From Rudanella lutea DSM 19387 (GTDB lineage Bacteria; Bacteroidota; Bacteroidia; Cytophagales; Spirosomataceae): a DNA stretch of 64,000 bases. Each line of letters starts with the position of its first letter. Position 1 is the stretch's first letter. The stretch covers positions 6,069,157 to 6,133,156 of the forward strand of contig NZ_KB913013.1 in assembly GCF_000383955.1 (NCBI RefSeq). The letters run 5' to 3'. This document shows, piece after piece, positions 18,590 through 28,065 of this stretch. Below the pieces are notes generated by a model. The model saw only the letters and a program-made list of their open reading frames with translations. It was not told the origin of the DNA and ran no database searches. Both the position numbers and the translations under genes were made by a program.

Positions 18590-21500
18590 ATGAAGAAGCA
18601 ATACCTATGTTCGCTCGCTTTTTGGGCCGGTGCGCTGCTGTTTCCGCTCGCTTTGGGGGCAACCTCTGCCCCACCACCTTGCTCCGACAACGGGAAGTAC
18701 CTGTACTGGACCGGCGAGGTAAACAGCGACTTTTTTAACGAAAAAAACTGGCGCGAAACGACCCAATCGCCCGGAGCACCGACACCGCCGGGTCCCGGTA
18801 CTACCGGCAAGCCCACGCAGAAAGCCAAACCGTATTGTCTGCCCGGGGCCAACAAGCTGCCCTACCAAATTTGTCTCAACCAGCCCAATCTATCGAAAGA
18901 TGACCACCCCAAACCGGGCACACTGGACCCTGGGGTGCCTATCCGGTATAATCTCTATATCGCCGACGGCACGGTAGAAGCCAACGGCGATGTCACGTTT
19001 GAGTGCGGCCAGATAGGGATTACCGCCGAGGGGAGCACCCTCCGGTTTCAGAACCAGCTTGCCAACGGGGTGCTTTCGCTCGACGAGGAGACCGACGCGT
19101 ATTTTGCCCTGAACAATGGTCTGGGAGCCGAAGCCGTGGTGAATCTGCTCGACGCCCAATCGTGGGTTCGTTTCCTCAACACAACGCCCGATCAGTTGGT
19201 AGCACAACGTTTGGGAGCCATTTGGGTAAACGACGCGGCCGGGGTGTACAAACAGAACATCCGCATCAATCAGTACTACCAGAAAGGTGCTATCGTGCGG
19301 GTCATTTCGGCTGATTACAAGCCGTTGGAAATCTTCAGCGGTGCCAACCGGACTGGCCGTAGCGCCACGCTGGCCGAACTTTCCATCTACGCGGGCGCTT
19401 CAATTCCAAATGCAATGGATAACGCCATGCAGTCGTTTAGGCTGAAACGAGGGTATATGGCTACCCTGGCTGTCGAAGAAAACGGGACCAGCAAGAGTAA
19501 GGTGTACATAGCTTCCAAAAAAGACCTGGTTGTTGACCTCCTGCCTGCGGCTCTGCGGGGTAACGTAAGTTTTATCCGGGTGCTTCCCTGGAACTGGGTC
19601 ACTAAAAAAGGCACCGGCGGCTATATTCAGGGCCTGGATGCAGGCTGGTTCTACACCTGGTCGGCCACCAATACCTCGAAAGAGAACAACGAGTACGTTC
19701 CCATGACCTGGGGGGCCGGTGCTACCTCAGATGCCAGTCTGAACGACATCATTGCCAAATACCAGACCACCCAGTTGCTGGGTTTCAACGAGTCAGACAA
19801 TTGTAGCGATCAGTCGGGGCAGTTCAACAATCTGTGCGATCCGGCCGTGGCGGTGGCGTATTACGAGAATATCATGCGCACCGGCATGCGACTGGGAACA
19901 CCGGCCCCCCGCGAGAATGGCCCATCGACCTGGCTCCGGGAATTTAACCGGATTGCCAAAGCGAAAGATGTACGTTTCGACTTTGTCGCTGTGCACTGGT
20001 ACGACTGGGGTAGCTCTCCGCAAAACTCACCTTTTGCCAACCCACAGGAGGTATTTAACCGCTTCAAGGCCTACCTGCAACGCGTACACGACGAGTATCA
20101 GCTACCGATCTGGATTACCGAATTCAACGCTAACCCCAATCGGGACAATTCGGTGCAGGCGGCTTTTCTGGAATTGGCTCTCCCCTATCTGGAGCAACTC
20201 GATTATGTGGAGCGCTATGCCTATTTCCAGCCTAACCCGCAGTACGGCAGTACCAACGTGGCCCCCGCTTACTACTTCGATGACAATGGAAACCTGACCA
20301 ATATCGGCACAATCTACCTCAACCATACGTCTACCCCCTCAATCCCGGAGGATACGTACATCAACTCCAGTAACCTGCTGGGTATGGATGAGTCCTGGGT
20401 GGAGCAACCTGCCCGCTTGCGCCCTTTTGAAGCCGAGTGCGCGCTGTATCCGGGGAGCCAGTGGGACATGAAGCCGGACGCAGAGGCCTCAAACCAATTG
20501 GTTATTCAGGGGAATCCGGGTAAGTCCGGGGCGTCGGCTATTGCGAAGCAGGTGCATTTTGAGTTCGATCTGGATGGGTCGGAGTCGTACCGCTTGTGGA
20601 TTCGGGCACGGGCCAACGGCAACAGCAGTATAAAAGTTAAGATGGACGGGGGCGAATTTGCTACCATCGGGGGTATTTCGGGGGCCGGTTTATTCTGGTA
20701 CAAAATCCCCCGTTTCTACGACCTGAAAGCCGGGAAGCATCGCCTGACGCTCGAATTCCCTAACGCCAACCTCGAACTGGATCAGGTTGTATTTACCACG
20801 AATAGTGCGGCCATAAAGCTGGCTCCGCAGCCCGCCCTCTCGTGTACTCCAAGCGAACAACCCTGGGGGCTGGTGCAGACGAACGTGACGTATTTCAAAG
20901 AAGCCGAGGCTGCCAGTCCGTTAGGCGGAAACTGGTCCGTTAAAACGGCCCCGAAGGCCACCAACGGGCAGTATATTCAGTCAGCTGATGGTCAATCTTC
21001 TCTGGATGCTGCCCCCGAAGCCGCCGGTCAGGCGGTGTACGAAATTACGGTGGCCGAAACAGACCATTACGATATCTGGGGTAAAATCCAGTCGAAGGGC
21101 GGTGCTGGCGACACCTACTGGATCAAGGTAGACAATGAGCCGTTCCGGCCTTGGGCTAATCTGGGCAATGATTTGTTCGACTGGTACTGGAAGAAATTTC
21201 ACTACAGCCAGGGTGGCGAAGAGCGCAGCTTTACGTACTTCCTCACCGCAGGCACGCACCGCATCACGGTGGCATTTGCCGATCCGGGTGCGCGGCTGGA
21301 CCGGCTGGCCGTGAGCAGCGTAGGGCGCAACCCCGCCGACGAGGATCCGAACGTAGTCAAAGCGGTGTTTATTAGTGATTATGAAGCCGAAAACGCCGTA
21401 CTGCTGGGCACTGCTGCGGTGGTCGATTGTGACAAATCGTCGAACCTAAAGCAGGTTAACATGGGTAGGGCATTTGCGAATGGGGTACGGTTCAACGAAG

Positions 21501-22069
21501 TGGTAACCGACGCGGCTGGCACCTACGAGCTATCGATCCATTACATGAGCAAGGTAAGCCGGCCCTTCCGGTTACTGGTAAACGGGGTTAGTCAGGGGCA
21601 AAAAAGCGTAAACGCTTCCGGCAACTGGTGTTTTGAAGGGGGAACGACGGCCATTTTTAAGGTGAATATCCAACTCAATGAGGGAGTGAACACCATCGAA
21701 CTCCGTACGGTGGGCACAGGTACGCTACCCGAAGCACCGTTTATGGATAAAATCAACCTCGCTAAAGTTCCGTCGGGCGCACGAATCGGGGCAGCGGGCG
21801 TAGCAGAAGGCGACCCAGATGCCCTGGGGCTGGAGGTGTATCCAAATCCGGTCACTACGCACGAAGCCATCCAGATCAAGATCCCGGCTTCCGTTCAGCC
21901 CAGCCGGGTAAACATCGTAGACCTGACGGGGAAAATCCATTACTCGACCGTTCAGGAGACTCCGACTGGTAAAACCATCAGCCTAACACCGACCCTACCG
22001 TCGGGCCTGTATCTGATTCAACTCCAGAACGGCATCCGGCAACAGACGCGCAAACTGATGGTGCGGTAA
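18590..22069 (+). CDS. GH128-like glycoside hydrolase with CBM-like modules and T9SS tail
   Basis: A 1159-residue secreted protein. It has a signal peptide, an N-terminal beta-rich part, and a catalytic region at about 340-590 of the Glyco_hydro_cc/GH128 type: LLGFNES, a WL.EF block, FVAVHWYDWG and WITEFN. The two acidic catalytic positions would be E401 and E511. The usual GFNEPD motif reads GFNESD here. Two or three carbohydrate-binding-like modules follow (EAECALYPGSQW, FKEAEAASPLGGNW, YEAENAVLLG), then a type A T9SS sorting domain beginning LEVYPNPVTTHEAI and ending KLMVR. GH128 enzymes cut beta-1,3-glucan. Its place beside sulfatases suggests attack on a decorated glucan-containing polymer; this is inference. 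Confidence 0.8.
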   Translation: MKKQYLCSLAFWAGALLFPLALGATSAPPPCSDNGKYLYWTGEVNSDFFNEKNWRETTQSPGAPTPPGPGTTGKPTQKAKPYCLPGANKLPYQICLNQPNLSKDDHPKPGTLDPGVPIRYNLYIADGTVEANGDVTFECGQIGITAEGSTLRFQNQLANGVLSLDEETDAYFALNNGLGAEAVVNLLDAQSWVRFLNTTPDQLVAQRLGAIWVNDAAGVYKQNIRINQYYQKGAIVRVISADYKPLEIFSGANRTGRSATLAELSIYAGASIPNAMDNAMQSFRLKRGYMATLAVEENGTSKSKVYIASKKDLVVDLLPAALRGNVSFIRVLPWNWVTKKGTGGYIQGLDAGWFYTWSATNTSKENNEYVPMTWGAGATSDASLNDIIAKYQTTQLLGFNESDNCSDQSGQFNNLCDPAVAVAYYENIMRTGMRLGTPAPRENGPSTWLREFNRIAKAKDVRFDFVAVHWYDWGSSPQNSPFANPQEVFNRFKAYLQRVHDEYQLPIWITEFNANPNRDNSVQAAFLELALPYLEQLDYVERYAYFQPNPQYGSTNVAPAYYFDDNGNLTNIGTIYLNHTSTPSIPEDTYINSSNLLGMDESWVEQPARLRPFEAECALYPGSQWDMKPDAEASNQLVIQGNPGKSGASAIAKQVHFEFDLDGSESYRLWIRARANGNSSIKVKMDGGEFATIGGISGAGLFWYKIPRFYDLKAGKHRLTLEFPNANLELDQVVFTTNSAAIKLAPQPALSCTPSEQPWGLVQTNVTYFKEAEAASPLGGNWSVKTAPKATNGQYIQSADGQSSLDAAPEAAGQAVYEITVAETDHYDIWGKIQSKGGAGDTYWIKVDNEPFRPWANLGNDLFDWYWKKFHYSQGGEERSFTYFLTAGTHRITVAFADPGARLDRLAVSSVGRNPADEDPNVVKAVFISDYEAENAVLLGTAAVVDCDKSSNLKQVNMGRAFANGVRFNEVVTDAAGTYELSIHYMSKVSRPFRLLVNGVSQGQKSVNASGNWCFEGGTTAIFKVNIQLNEGVNTIELRTVGTGTLPEAPFMDKINLAKVPSGARIGAAGVAEGDPDALGLEVYPNPVTTHEAIQIKIPASVQPSRVNIVDLTGKIHYSTVQETPTGKTISLTPTLPSGLYLIQLQNGIRQQTRKLMVR

Positions 22070-22089
22070 AAGGCGGGCGATTCCCATTC

Positions 22090-22130
22090 ATCAAAAAAGC
22101 AGACTCTTACCAGGGTCTGCTTTTTTTGAT
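22090..22130 (+). terminator. Intrinsic terminator after the GH128 gene
   Basis: A hairpin of about 13-15 bp (22090-22104 with 22115-22130) ends in seven T. The matching A run suggests it also serves the minus-strand fic gene. Confidence 0.8.
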
Positions 22131-22148
22131 AATCACCTAAATCAAACA

Positions 22149-23246
22149 CTACCCCTCCATCGGCAGGTAATAGCGCGTGTATCGTAATTTGCCTTCCTTT
22201 TTCAGCGCGCCCATTTCAACCATTTCAGCCAGATCCCGGGTTGTTGTCGCTCGTGAAGTTTTGGCGATCCGGGTGTAGTTATCAGCACTTAAGCCACCCT
22301 TGAAACCATCCAGCCCTTCCCCAAACAAACGTAATGCGACTTTGAGTTGTCGATCGTTAAATTGGCCCCGGTACCGATCAAAATACCGAGCTTTGAAAAC
22401 AATAAAGCGGATCATTTTCTGCACATAGATTTGCGCTTCCAGAATCTTTTGGGAAAAATAGACCAGCCACTCTGTACACTCTAAAGATAGGTTCGCCCGC
22501 TCCAGTGCCTGATAATAGGCTTTTTTATCGCGCTCGATAGTCGTTGATAAGGAGGTGATCAGCGATTGTCGGGCTCCCATAGCCAGTGCCTTTTCGGCTA
22601 TAATTCGGCCTATCCGCCCATTGCCATCTTCAAAGGGGTGAATCAATTCGAAATACAAATGAGCCATTCCGGCGTGTACTATCGTTGGCATTTGGGCTTC
22701 GGCGGCCTGATTGAACCATTCAATGTATCCAATCATCTCGCTTTCGACGCAGCTCGATGCTGGTGCTTCATAAAATACGTAGGCCCTGTCTAACCGACCC
22801 GACACGATTTGCATGGGGTCGGTATGCGTACGGTAGCCACCAATCGTTTCCAGATCCGTTCGGCCATTCATAATCATCTTGTGCCACAAAAAAAGACGTT
22901 CCGGGGTCAGCGGCTCGGCGTAACTTTTGACCACATCAACCATCATCTGAGCCACCCCCGCTTCTTTGGGGCCCGCCCGTCGGCCATCCGTTTGTAGCCC
23001 CAACTGTTTACGGATTGATGACTGAACCGAGTCACGGTCTAAAACTTCTCCTTCTATTTTTGAGGTATCGAGCGCTTCATTACTGAGTAGTGTCACCCGC
23101 AATTCATCGACCTCAGCGTCAGAAATGGCAGCCAACGACCCGACGATCACCCCCGCATTGCGATGAAATTCGCGCTCCAAGAGGGAAAATTTTGCTGCAT
23201 CGTACGTAAACTGTGGCCAGTCGGGTGATTGCCAAATCCATTTCAT
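22149..23246 (-). CDS. Fic family protein with N-terminal DUF4172-like domain
   Basis: A 365-residue Fic protein, which usually transfers AMP to hydroxyl side chains of a target. The active-site motif HPFEDGNGRIGR starts at H203 and is complete. An N-terminal helix carries TSKIEG (61-66), matching the inhibitory motif (S/T)xxxE(G/N), with E65 placed to block ATP binding, so this is a self-inhibited (class II) Fic. The first ~80 residues resemble DUF4172 (MKWIWQSPDWPQF), and the end looks like a winged helix. The gene stands alone on the minus strand inside the polysaccharide locus and is probably unrelated to it. The target is unknown. Confidence 0.9.
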   Translation of the reverse strand: MKWIWQSPDWPQFTYDAAKFSLLEREFHRNAGVIVGSLAAISDAEVDELRVTLLSNEALDTSKIEGEVLDRDSVQSSIRKQLGLQTDGRRAGPKEAGVAQMMVDVVKSYAEPLTPERLFLWHKMIMNGRTDLETIGGYRTHTDPMQIVSGRLDRAYVFYEAPASSCVESEMIGYIEWFNQAAEAQMPTIVHAGMAHLYFELIHPFEDGNGRIGRIIAEKALAMGARQSLITSLSTTIERDKKAYYQALERANLSLECTEWLVYFSQKILEAQIYVQKMIRFIVFKARYFDRYRGQFNDRQLKVALRLFGEGLDGFKGGLSADNYTRIAKTSRATTTRDLAEMVEMGALKKEGKLRYTRYYLPMEG

Positions 23247-23364
23247 GAGCTATTGAATTGCGTTCTATAGCTCAATATAATCAAAAAAATGAGTTATAGA
23301 AAGAGATTCTATAACTCATGGATCACCTATGCTCTCAAGATTCAGGAACTCACAACTACACACC

Positions 23365-25020
23365 CTACTCCATCTCACCCACTTCAATAGCCCCCAAACC
23401 CGGTGTTTCGGGTACGGGGTTGCCCAGAAAATCTTTGCTCATCTTCAAACCCTGCATCAGACCGAACTCATCGCCCGGCAGGTAGGGAATTGCGATGCCT
23501 TTGGCCCGCACCACCTGCCTGTTTTTGGGGAGGTAATCAGTGGGGTTCAGGCCACCGGGTTTGCCGAATTGGGGGTCTCCAAACAGAGCCCCCCGATCCT
23601 GAATAATAGCGTCGGTGGGCCAGCAATCGGCTTTCAGGTAGAGATTATTCGTAAACAATACCCGTTCCAAACCCAGGCCTTCAGATTCGTCGGGCTTCAG
23701 TTGGTCGCCCTGTACCGATTTGAGGCCAGCAGGGACGTAGAAGATATTATTCGCAATCAAGACCCCCTCCGAGCCATTGTCGATGGCCAGACGGCCCACT
23801 TTGCCGGGACTGGTGTAGATGGTGTTGTTGTAGAAATATGAATTAACAGGCCCTTTACGCTCCCGCTGATTGCCCTGATAGCCACTCAGCCAGAAAATCT
23901 TGCCCTCCTGAAACGCCCCGTTTTCGCCTTTGATCCGGTGACCATCGTCGACGCTGATATTGTAGCGGTACGCACAGTTGTAGTTGTTGCCCAGAATCTC
24001 GCAGAATCCGCCCGCGTTGTGCGCCGAGAAATTGTACTGCATCACCACATTGTCGCAGTTGTAGTCGATATGCGCCCCGGCCGAGTCGCCGGGCCCGTTG
24101 GCGTACAGGAAGCTGTTTTTCTCGATCAGCACCTGGGAGGCTCCCCAGGTCCAGAGGCCGCTACCCCGACCCCACTTCCGGCCGTCGTCGGTGCTGCCTG
24201 AGTACTTAACTTCGTTCCCCGCAACATACACGAATTTGACGCCCGACATCTGAATGCCGGGTCCGCCAGACCGCTGCACCCGGTTGCCGGTTATCTCCAC
24301 GCGCTGAATGTTCTGGTTCTTGCCGGTGAGTTTTATGCCTGTATGACTCACGTTTTTGACCACACAGTCGGCGATGCGGATATTCTCCATCACCGTAGCA
24401 TCAGCCTGATTGATGAGCCGGATACCCCATCCGTATTTCTGGGTCCCATTGGGGGATTTCACTTCCTCAGCCGTTCGGACCACGCCCGGATTTTCGTAAA
24501 AAATGTCGGTAATGAGGAGCTTTTCCAACCGGATATCGACAACTTTTCTGGCCTTTTCAGTGGTAACGAGCACGCCCACGCGCATAGCCTGTTCGGGGTT
24601 GCGGGTGGTGTAACCGTTGGCCGTGATCGACAGGTTGCGGACATGCACATGGCTGCAATCGAGCAGCAAAATACCTTCGGCTTCGTTTTTGGCGTCAATC
24701 AGCGCGGGCCCAAAGTCGGGTTTGTTTTGCCAGCTTACCGACTCAATCACAATCGGTTGTTGGACGCTTCCCTGCCAGCCACGGCAACGCAGGCTCCCCG
24801 CAAAGGTTTGCCCATCGGCCAGAAGCAGGCGGTCGCCGGGTTGGAGGGATAACGAACTGGCCTTAGCCAGACTCTGAATGGGGCTTGCCTTTGACGTGCC
24901 GGTGTTGGTGTCGAGGCCAAGCGTCGGGTGAACGTAGTAATCAGTAGCCAGCGCGTTTTGCGTGACGCTGTTCATAAATAACCCAAAAATCAGGCAGGAT
25001 AGAAACGTAATTCTCATCAT
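23365..25020 (-). CDS. Exported right-handed parallel beta-helix protein
   Basis: A 551-residue exported protein with a signal peptide (FLSCLIFGLFMNSVTQNALA) and the repeating short beta strands of a right-handed parallel beta-helix (for example VHVRNLSITANGY, VRIADC-type, VEITGNRVQRSGGPGIQMSG, VYVAGNEVKYSG). It opens DYYVHPTLGLDTNTGTSKASPIQSL, recognised here by YYVHP and GTSKASP. This fold is used by polysaccharide lyases and epimerases and by some sulfated-glycan hydrolases. It begins one base after the stop of the upstream sulfatase, so the two are surely co-expressed. The exact activity cannot be assigned; lyase or glycosidase are both possible. Confidence 0.8.
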   Translation of the reverse strand: MMRITFLSCLIFGLFMNSVTQNALATDYYVHPTLGLDTNTGTSKASPIQSLAKASSLSLQPGDRLLLADGQTFAGSLRCRGWQGSVQQPIVIESVSWQNKPDFGPALIDAKNEAEGILLLDCSHVHVRNLSITANGYTTRNPEQAMRVGVLVTTEKARKVVDIRLEKLLITDIFYENPGVVRTAEEVKSPNGTQKYGWGIRLINQADATVMENIRIADCVVKNVSHTGIKLTGKNQNIQRVEITGNRVQRSGGPGIQMSGVKFVYVAGNEVKYSGSTDDGRKWGRGSGLWTWGASQVLIEKNSFLYANGPGDSAGAHIDYNCDNVVMQYNFSAHNAGGFCEILGNNYNCAYRYNISVDDGHRIKGENGAFQEGKIFWLSGYQGNQRERKGPVNSYFYNNTIYTSPGKVGRLAIDNGSEGVLIANNIFYVPAGLKSVQGDQLKPDESEGLGLERVLFTNNLYLKADCWPTDAIIQDRGALFGDPQFGKPGGLNPTDYLPKNRQVVRAKGIAIPYLPGDEFGLMQGLKMSKDFLGNPVPETPGLGAIEVGEME

Positions 25021-25021
25021 T

Positions 25022-26443
25022 TTAAAAACCGTCGACGACCTTGAACCGGTCGGGGTGCAATTGGTTGTATTCTTTTTCCTGCATCAGGCCCAGAAAAGCG
25101 GGGGGCGGCAGTTGCTGGTTCCAGTTATTGGCCTCCGTTTTCAGAGCTTCCAGGGTTTTAGGGTCCTGTTTGGCCAGGTTGTTCTTCTCGCTAATGTCAT
25201 CTTTGATGTTGAACAGAAACTCCAGGTTAGGCTGAGAAATCAGCTTGCTGGTTGGGGTACGCACCGCCAGTTTCTGTCCGTCAATATTGCGCCAGAAAAG
25301 GTAGTCGTGGGGTATGCCTTTGTTTTTGCCGGTCAGATACGGGATCAGGTTCACCCCGTCCAGCTTATTTTTCGGCTTGACGCTCGACACCGCTGCGGCC
25401 GTCGCGAAAATATCCAGCGAACTAACCGGGTTGCTGTACCGGCTACCCGCCGGAATGGTACCGGGCCATTGCACCGCAAACGGTACCCGAATCCCACCGT
25501 CAAAGAAATCGCCTTTTTTACCCCGCAGCGGTGCATTGTCCGAGGCATTGTCGGGCGTGGGGCCGCCGTTGTCCGAGAGGAAAAAGACAATCGTATTTTT
25601 GTCCAGCTTCAGTTCTTCGAGCCCATTCAGAATGTTGCCCACCCCATCGTCCACGGCGCTGATCATGGCTGCGTAGGTCCGCCGACGCGGGTCGGCAATA
25701 TCCGCAAACCGGCTCAGGTACTTTTCGGATGCCTGCAAGGGCGCGTGGGGGGCATTGTAAGCCAGGTACAGAAAGAAAGGCTTGTTCTGCTGCTCCCGAA
25801 TAAACCGAACGGCCTCCCGCGAGAGGGCATCGGTCAGGTATTCTTTCTCCTCCACCCGCTTCGTGTTGTACATCAGCCGGGTCCGGTACGAGTCGTACTC
25901 CGACTTTACCTCCGACAGGTCTTTTAGGGTCAGGTTCTCGGGAAAGTACTGGTGGCCACCACCTAGAAACCCAAAAAACTGATCGAAACCCCGCTTGTTG
26001 GGGTGCAGCGAGGGGTGCGCACCGAGGTGCCACTTACCCACCACAGCCGTGGAATAGTTAGCTTTCTTGAGCAGCTCAGCCATGGTTTGTTCGGAGGTGG
26101 GCAGGCCCATAGTGGGATCGTTTGGGGCAACGAGCGGATTGCGCGAAAACCCAAACCGATCCTGATACCGCCCGGTGAGCAGCCCCGCCCGGCTGGGACC
26201 GCACACGGCAAACGATACGTAACCCTCGGAGCATACCGCGCCGTTGCGGGCGATTCGGTCGATGTTGGGGGTGCGTATGTCTTTACTACCGTGAAAACCC
26301 ACGTCGGCATAGCCCTGGTCGTCCGTCAAAATCACGATGATATTCGGGGACTGGGCAGCGGGGGCCTGTGAGCGGCTAACAAAGTCGTGATTCCAGACGA
26401 GGTAGAGGCCACTGAGCAGTATCGTTGAGAGAATTTTTAGCAT
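25022..26443 (-). CDS. Sulfatase (Cys-type, S1 family)
   Basis: A 473-residue exported sulfatase. It has an N-terminal signal segment, the metal-site opening PNIIVILTDDQGYADVGFHG, and the active-site motif CGPSR with Cys81 as the formylglycine precursor. GKWHLGAHP and FLSDNGGPT match the family. It is the fifth gene of the minus-strand locus after susD, with a stable hairpin in the 81-base gap. It probably removes sulfate from oligosaccharides in the periplasm or at the surface. Different active-site neighbours from the two other sulfatases here suggest a different regiospecificity. Confidence 0.93.
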   Translation of the reverse strand: MLKILSTILLSGLYLVWNHDFVSRSQAPAAQSPNIIVILTDDQGYADVGFHGSKDIRTPNIDRIARNGAVCSEGYVSFAVCGPSRAGLLTGRYQDRFGFSRNPLVAPNDPTMGLPTSEQTMAELLKKANYSTAVVGKWHLGAHPSLHPNKRGFDQFFGFLGGGHQYFPENLTLKDLSEVKSEYDSYRTRLMYNTKRVEEKEYLTDALSREAVRFIREQQNKPFFLYLAYNAPHAPLQASEKYLSRFADIADPRRRTYAAMISAVDDGVGNILNGLEELKLDKNTIVFFLSDNGGPTPDNASDNAPLRGKKGDFFDGGIRVPFAVQWPGTIPAGSRYSNPVSSLDIFATAAAVSSVKPKNKLDGVNLIPYLTGKNKGIPHDYLFWRNIDGQKLAVRTPTSKLISQPNLEFLFNIKDDISEKNNLAKQDPKTLEALKTEANNWNQQLPPPAFLGLMQEKEYNQLHPDRFKVVDGF

Positions 26444-26459
26444 CGTAAGGATGAGAAAT

Positions 26460-26501
26460 CCCCTTTATGGTCAACACCGCTATAAGCGAACCATAAAGGG
26501 G
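26460..26501 (-). promoter_or_regulatory. Intercistronic hairpin between susD and the sulfatase gene
   Basis: A perfect 12-bp stem (26460-26471 with 26490-26501) encloses 18 bases that hold a smaller CGCT-ATA-AGCG hairpin. No T run follows on the minus strand, so it fits an mRNA-stabilising or attenuating element that would favour susCD over the enzyme genes. Confidence 0.6.
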
Positions 26502-26524
26502 AGCGTTTTAGAGATTCATAGAAG

Positions 26525-28060
26525 CTACTTCCAAACCGGGTTCTGCACCAGATTCTTGTTGGCGTCGATTTCGGTTTGCGGTATCGGGAACACCTCCGAC
26601 ATACGGCCCCGGTACACGGGTCGGTAGGCGGCTACCCGATCATCGGTAGCCCGCTTGTAGGCGGCTTCTACCTCGCCCCAGCGCTTCACGTCGAAGAAGC
26701 GTAAGCCTTCAAAGGCCAGCTCCACGCGCCGTTCATGCCGGACAATGTCGCGGAGGGCCACCTGCGATAGGTTCGTGCCTTCCACGTCTTCTATCTTGGG
26801 CATTCGCACCCGCGCCCGCACCTGATTGACCAGCGAATACACCTCGGTCAGTTGGTTCGTTTCGAGCAGGGCTTCGGCCCGCATCAGCAGCACATCGGCA
26901 TAGCGAATCACGTAAAAGTCCTGCCCTCCCGGCGACCCTACCCCGATTCCGCTCGGCGAAGGGCTGTTGCGGATGTACTTTTTCAAGCCGAACGTAGTGG
27001 CCGTATTTCCGGTAAAAGGTCGGTTCAGGTCGGTCAGGAAAATGTCGTCCCGGAAGTACACCGAAGCGGCCAAACGCGGGTCGCGGTTGAGTTTTGGTGT
27101 AGCTGCCCGGTACAGGGGTGAGCGGGTAATGGGCAGACCGTCAGTCGCGTAGTAGTCATTAACCAGGTTACGCATGGGCTGCACATTTACTTTCGGAATG
27201 CCGGTAAACGTGGCCGAAAACGTCTCGCCGTTGTCGGACTGATCCTGCAAAAAGCGCACGGCAAACACAATCTCTTTCGACTTTTCGCCGGCCTCGGTAA
27301 ACAGCTGCTCGTAGCTGCTGTTCAGGCTATAGCCGAGAGTGAGCACCTGAGCCGTCAGGGCCACCACTTCCTGGTAGTTTTTCAGGTAAAGCTGGAACCG
27401 GGCCAGCAACGACAGGGCCGCTCCTTTGGTGGCGTAACCGTACTGATTGGCCGGGTAGGTGGCCGGCAGCGATTCGCCCGCAAACTTCAGATCGGCAATA
27501 ATCTGGTCCGACACCTCCTTGTTGGTATTCTTGGGCACGTAGGCTTCCTGCAACGATTGAACGGCCAAAATCAGGGGGACATCCTCAAAATGAATAGCCA
27601 GGTTCATGTAAAACAGGCCTCGCAGAAAACGCGCCTGCCCCAGCAAAACGGTCCGGTTGGCGTCGCTGATGGCCGCCTTCGGTATGCGCTCAATGTTGGC
27701 AATGGCGTTGTTGGCGCGGGCAATACCCCGGTAGTTGGCCGTCCAGAACTCATTGAAAAAACTGGTTGCCGGATCGACCCGGGCCTCCACAAAATTGCCG
27801 GGGCCTTCAAACTTATAGTTGTTGAAGGTATTGTCGGCAAAGCTGTCGTGCTGCGGAATACCCGCCGAACCGTTCAGATTGCCACTGTACAGTACCCGGG
27901 CCTGCAGCACTTCGTACACCCCGTTGAGGCCCAGTTGGGCGTCTTTTTCGGTTTGCCAGAAGTTACCCTCGGCCAGCTGCGTCAGGGAGCCCCGATCCAG
28001 AAATTCCTCCTTGCAACCGAACAGCAGCAGCGTCAGCAGTAAACATAAAATCTTTTTCAT
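26525..28060 (-). CDS. susD: SusD/RagB family surface glycan-binding lipoprotein
   Basis: A 511-residue outer-membrane lipoprotein. The signal ends in LLLFGC, and the mature start KEEFLDRGS with the following NFWQTEKDAQLGLNGVY is typical of SusD. Family marks near the C terminus are the FYVIRYADVLLMRAEALLE block and ELAFEGLRFFDVKRWGE, shown here as their key words YADVLLMRAEA and EGLRFFDVKRW. SusD binds the target glycan and lids the SusC barrel. It starts five bases after susC ends. The bound glycan is probably sulfated, given the three sulfatases. Confidence 0.95.
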   Translation of the reverse strand: MKKILCLLLTLLLFGCKEEFLDRGSLTQLAEGNFWQTEKDAQLGLNGVYEVLQARVLYSGNLNGSAGIPQHDSFADNTFNNYKFEGPGNFVEARVDPATSFFNEFWTANYRGIARANNAIANIERIPKAAISDANRTVLLGQARFLRGLFYMNLAIHFEDVPLILAVQSLQEAYVPKNTNKEVSDQIIADLKFAGESLPATYPANQYGYATKGAALSLLARFQLYLKNYQEVVALTAQVLTLGYSLNSSYEQLFTEAGEKSKEIVFAVRFLQDQSDNGETFSATFTGIPKVNVQPMRNLVNDYYATDGLPITRSPLYRAATPKLNRDPRLAASVYFRDDIFLTDLNRPFTGNTATTFGLKKYIRNSPSPSGIGVGSPGGQDFYVIRYADVLLMRAEALLETNQLTEVYSLVNQVRARVRMPKIEDVEGTNLSQVALRDIVRHERRVELAFEGLRFFDVKRWGEVEAAYKRATDDRVAAYRPVYRGRMSEVFPIPQTEIDANKNLVQNPVWK

Positions 28061-28065
28061 GGCGC

